From contig NZ_CP109444.1 in NCBI RefSeq assembly GCF_036227225.1, forward strand, positions 12,060,817 to 12,124,816: a stretch of DNA of 64,000 nucleotides. The letters run 5' to 3'. The stretch comes from Streptomyces sp. NBC_01478. Its GTDB lineage: Bacteria; Actinomycetota; Actinomycetes; Streptomycetales; Streptomycetaceae. The position numbers and the translations under genes were made by a program. Below are positions 61,536-64,000 of this stretch, in pieces (the first letter of the stretch is position 1; every line of letters begins with the position of its first letter). Below the pieces are notes generated by a model, which had not been told where the DNA came from, ran no database searches, and was given only the letters and a program-made list of their open reading frames with translations.

Positions 61536-62435
61536 TCATCGCGGCGGCAGGGCCGCGGCGAGCACGGGGACGGTGGGGGCGATCCGCAGCGCGGTCGCGG
61601 CGGCACCCTGGGGGGTCCAGGCGGTCTCCGCGGTCTCCCGGTCCTTCTTGTTGATGTTCAGGTCGAACGGCGCGGCGAGTGCCCACCGGACCCGGGTGCT
61701 CTGGCCGAAGACGGAGGAGCCGTCCAGGAACTGCTCGGAGACGAACTCGTACAGCAGGTCCTTCGCCTTCAGCTCCGCGATGCCGCGGCTGACGGTCGAC
61801 GGGGAGACGCCGTACCAGGCCGCGAACTCCCGGTCCTTGCGCATGACGATGGAGGAGGGGTTGCGCATGGCCATGAAGATGAACAGCATCGCCTTCGCCG
61901 GCATCGACAGCGACTTGTAGTAGTGCTGCTCCCAGTACGCGAAGGGCACCCGGAAATAGGTGTCCTTGCGCGTTCCCTGGTCACTGCCCGACGGCAGCGA
62001 GTACGGGGCCCCAGAGCCGTCCTCCAGCAGCTTGGTGATCCGGGTCATCCGGCCGTCCGGGGCGGTGCTGATCAGCTTCAGGGCCTTCAGCTTCGACAGG
62101 TGCCGGGAGACCGCGGCGCTCGCCGCGCCGTTGGTGGCGAAGGAGATCCCCGTCGCGCGCCCCCAGGTCTCCGACCGCGCAGTCACGCCCCAGTCGACCT
62201 TGGCCGTGACGCAGTGGATCAAGAGGAAGAGCTCCAGCCGCTCGGGGCTGCGCAGCAGCTGGGGAAACAGGCCGGGCCGCGTGACCAGGCGGAGGCCGGG
62301 TTCGGCATCCTGGACGAACGCACGCCGGATCGGGACGGCACGGCCGGAGCGCTTGGACTTGTCCAGCAGCATCCGTATCGTGGCGTCCCGGCTCACGGCC
62401 TTCTGCCGCTGGAGCACGGTGAGATCGTTGTTCAC
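61536..62435 (-). CDS. Winged-helix DNA-binding protein, possible plasmid-type replication/regulatory protein
   Basis: The 299-residue protein (GTG start) contains two winged-helix units: about 110-150 (GAASAAVSRHLSKLKALKLISTAPDGR, as AASAAVSRHLSKLKAL) and about 205-250 (REFAAWYGVSPSTVSRGIAELKAKDLLY, as FAAWYGVSPSTVSRGIAEL). Duplicated winged helices occur in replication initiators and plasmid regulators of linear elements in Streptomyces. A role in replicon control is suggested by the position near the end, but not shown. Confidence 0.6.
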   Translation of the reverse strand: MNNDLTVLQRQKAVSRDATIRMLLDKSKRSGRAVPIRRAFVQDAEPGLRLVTRPGLFPQLLRSPERLELFLLIHCVTAKVDWGVTARSETWGRATGISFATNGAASAAVSRHLSKLKALKLISTAPDGRMTRITKLLEDGSGAPYSLPSGSDQGTRKDTYFRVPFAYWEQHYYKSLSMPAKAMLFIFMAMRNPSSIVMRKDREFAAWYGVSPSTVSRGIAELKAKDLLYEFVSEQFLDGSSVFGQSTRVRWALAAPFDLNINKKDRETAETAWTPQGAAATALRIAPTVPVLAAALPPR

Positions 62436-62877
62436 GCCCCCTATGGTGCCCCTGCGGTCGGACGGATCGGGTGCCGATATCCGGGGCGGGCGGGCCGTCC
62501 GCCTCCCTCTCAGACCGGGTTATCGGAGAACCCGTAAACACGATGACGCCACCTGGAAGCCACTCTTACCCCGAACACCCTGGCGGGCCGCCATACAGCG
62601 GTCATAAACGTTAACGCTTCAGACGATGATCTTTGTCGCCCCAGGTTCCGTCACTTGACTATCTGGTCTTCTGACTCCGTGCTCGGCAGACGACGGGGCA
62701 GCAGCGGGCGGCACACCTCCTGGACGTTCTGGCGGCGTCGACGGCGGAGGCTCCAGGCGACCTCGCCTGGAGCCTCCGCGCACTACCCCGTGAAGGGCAG
62801 ATCGTTCGGGCCCGGCTGCCAGGGCTGCTCCTGCTCTGTCCGCTGCGTTCCAGCGCTTCGACGGCGTCGACGGGCCG
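62436..62877. other. Spacer without clear genes
   Basis: About 440 bases. Coding signs begin only at 62878. No repeat or strong terminator is visible. Confidence 0.45.
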
Positions 62878-63147
62878 GTGCGCCTGGTTGCGTCAGAGGA
62901 GGCCTACCCGAGGGACGGCACCGTTGCGCCGCTTTCGGAAAGCCCGGCACAGACCACGGTGGACCTTGGTGCCATCGTCACCGACAGGCGGGAGGCCGTG
63001 GTCGCGGCCTACGCCCTCGTCGCAGATCTGTTGGCCGACATGGGAGCGCACCAGCCTTACGTCCTGACCCCTGATGGAGACATCCAGATCGCCCGGCTCA
63101 ACGCCGACTACCGCCAACAGCTCACCGGTTGGGACGCAGGGCGATAG
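62878..63147 (+). CDS. Small hypothetical protein, possibly a C-terminal fragment
   Basis: The 89-codon GTG frame contains a plausible helical domain (TTVDLGAIVTDRREAVVAAYALVADLLADMGAHQPYVL, as REAVVAAYALVADLLADM) and a DGDIQIARLN strand. The first residues have no good start context, so it may be the tail of a larger gene. No family recognised. A nested hairpin follows directly. Confidence 0.45.
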   Translation: MRLVASEEAYPRDGTVAPLSESPAQTTVDLGAIVTDRREAVVAAYALVADLLADMGAHQPYVLTPDGDIQIARLNADYRQQLTGWDAGR

Positions 63148-63220
63148 CCGCCGGCCGGGCCACAGTACGAGACCCCGGGCCTCGACAGGCCGGGGTCCGG
63201 TGGGGGAGAGGCCGGCGGCT
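63146..63220. terminator. Nested hairpin structure
   Basis: AGCCGCCGGCC pairs with GGCCGGCGGCT around an inner stem GACCCC-GGCCT/AGGCC-GGGGTC. It begins at the stop of the gene at 62878. Its complexity exceeds a simple terminator. Confidence 0.55.
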
Positions 63221-63339
63221 GGTCGGCTGCGGGCCGGGACAGAAGCCGTCGGCAGCCTGATGCTGTCCTCCGGGCGCTGAGCCCCGCCAAGGGGTGAGGC
63301 GGGAAACTCCCGCTGGACGGAGGTACGACCATGATCGCT

Positions 63340-63440
63340 GTGATGGTCTGTGGGGAAGTGTCAGTTGGTCCTCGTCGTCTGAGCGTCAATGGCGTAGGTG
63401 CGTTGACCTGATTGTTGACGCTGGCGGGTGGTGCTCACTC
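63340..63440 (+). repeat. Dispersed repeat, copy 3 (shortened)
   Basis: It matches copies 1 and 2 up to GCTCACTC and then changes to unrelated AT-rich sequence. The 36-codon frame is interrupted by TGA in place of the Trp codon. It is directly at the junction between GC-rich arm DNA and the AT-rich terminal tract. Confidence 0.8.
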
Positions 63441-63703
63441 TTTTCTGGAAACTAAAGAAAACCGAGCACAAGAATGAAAAGGGGAGCCTCAAATCAGGTC
63501 CCGGTATTTGCGGGCTTCATGAAACAACGATTCAACCCCCTTTTGATAACACCATCCAGAGAGAATCAATACAGAATACCCAACACTCCAAAAGAAAACA
63601 GACAATGCGATGAGTGAATTCCCGGAGAGGTTTCTTGTCGCTACTTTAAGCATAGGGTGTTCACTAGAGGTCCAGACCACTACTATAAATACGGAGAGTA
63701 GTC

Positions 63704-63722
63704 GTTACGTAAATTATGTACC
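63704..63722 (+). promoter_or_regulatory. Subtelomeric TTACATAA-type site
   Basis: GTTACGTAAATTATGTACC is an imperfect palindrome whose right arm equals the TTATGTACC of the Tap-like promoter (46478-46486). A second copy, AAATTATGTAAC, is at 63908-63919, just before the terminal palindromes. Confidence 0.55.
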
Positions 63723-63847
63723 GCCCAGAGAGCGTACGTAGCGGGTACATATTAGGTGAGGGAAGGGGTGCCCGGAGGGCGCTTCAACACCAAGACCCAG
63801 CTTCACCTCGCGAGCAGTCGAGGCACAATAAGAGATGTACTAGCAGG

Positions 63848-63879
63848 TCAGAGACGTATCAGATCAGAGACGTATCAGA
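63848..63879 (+). repeat. Perfect 16-bp tandem repeat
   Basis: TCAGAGACGTATCAGA occurs twice without spacer (63848-63863, 63864-63879). In an AT-rich replicon end this resembles iterons. Confidence 0.8.
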
Positions 63880-63919
63880 GCTTTCAAAGCGAATGATGCA
63901 GCCACTTAAATTATGTAAC

Positions 63920-64000
63920 GGCTAGCGAGGTCCGGCGCCTTGCCCTCTAGCCAGCTTGTGACGTCGCGGAGCGCGCGTTACAAACCGTCGCGGAGCGGCG
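63920..64000. other. Telomere-like palindromes at the window end
   Basis: Three fold-back units follow one another. GGCTAG-CG-AGG pairs with CCTCTAGCC (63920-63952). GTGACGTCGC-GGA-GCGCGCGTTAC (63958-63981) pairs with one bulge and two wobbles. CGTCGC-GGA-GCGGCG (63986-64000) has one wobble. The 12-mer CGTCGCGGAGCG is repeated 24 bp apart. GGA-loop hairpins are typical of Streptomyces telomere palindromes. The sequence is not the archetypal telomere that starts CCCGCGGAGCGGG. Whether base 64000 is the true end is not known. Confidence 0.5.

Larger units (their letters stand above)
63441..63919. other. AT-rich subtelomeric tract
   Basis: This roughly 480-base stretch has far lower GC than any other part of the window and no gene (short frames only). 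It contains TTACATAA-type motifs, a perfect 16-bp tandem duplication and small palindromes (GCTTTCAAAGC at 63880-63890). It looks like non-coding binding-site DNA, foreign or specialised for replication. Confidence 0.65.

Noticed and set aside
1..64000. CRISPR arrays, tRNA or rRNA genes
   Set aside because: No regularly spaced direct repeats with unique spacers, and no cloverleaf or rRNA-like segment was recognised by eye; a covariance search was not possible.

Overview
The window is high-GC actinobacterial DNA. Streptomyces-like codon use, GTG starts, ATGA/GTGA overlaps, large LuxR-type regulators and a phenylacetate-type catabolic cluster all point to Streptomyces or a close relative. The right half looks like the subtelomeric arm of a linear chromosome or large linear plasmid. 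It has low gene density, many decayed genes, stacked antiviral-type genes, a telomere-replication-like gene pair, and a final AT-rich tract ending in telomere-like palindromes. No tRNA, rRNA or CRISPR array was seen.

1-20 kb is metabolic and regulatory. A truncated alpha/beta hydrolase and an NTF2-like protein are followed by a 948-residue ATPase-LuxR regulator and a two-component system. Next come an HxlR regulator divergent from a SnoaL-like protein and an MBL hydrolase. A minus-strand homoprotocatechuate (4-hydroxyphenylacetate) cluster runs hpaC, hpaB, FAH-RraA fusion, DapA-like aldolase, hpaE, hpaD, araC-type regulator and a further aldehyde dehydrogenase. From hpaB to hpaD the genes overlap by 4 bp. 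A MarR regulator is divergent from it across a perfect 12-bp palindrome.

20-33 kb is redox and stress related. It holds a repeat-containing secreted protein whose upstream element matches the one in front of the two-component genes, a DsbA-like protein, a degenerate MBL protein, an AraC regulator, an FMN reductase, an ECF sigma factor with a membrane partner, SDR and HbpS-like genes, an HD protein and a GlxA-type regulator. A dsbA-MBL-aquaporin-araC module occurs twice in inverted orientation, and different members have decayed in each copy.

33-46 kb holds two extracytoplasmic HNH-type proteins, a Septu-type pair (HNH protein PtuB, ATPase PtuA) beside an HTH-membrane protein, several small orphan membrane proteins and a TIR-domain protein.

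46-50 kb carries a two-gene operon. The first gene encodes a large protein with Phd/YefM-like repeats, a DnaB-like RecA domain without the P-loop lysine, and a C-terminal polymerase-like domain reminiscent of the telomere-associated protein Tap. The second encodes a 206-residue Tpg-like protein. TTACATAA-type motifs in front of this operon recur next to the window end. I consider this the best candidate for a non-archetypal telomere maintenance system.

51-59 kb carries a candidate new defence locus: an 818-residue orphan protein, a GIY-YIG-like protein, a helicase with a C-terminal PD-(D/E)XK-like domain, and an Mrr-like protein. It lies between two copies of a short dispersed repeat. A Schlafen/AlbA-like protein, a winged-helix protein, a third repeat copy and the AT-rich terminal tract follow.
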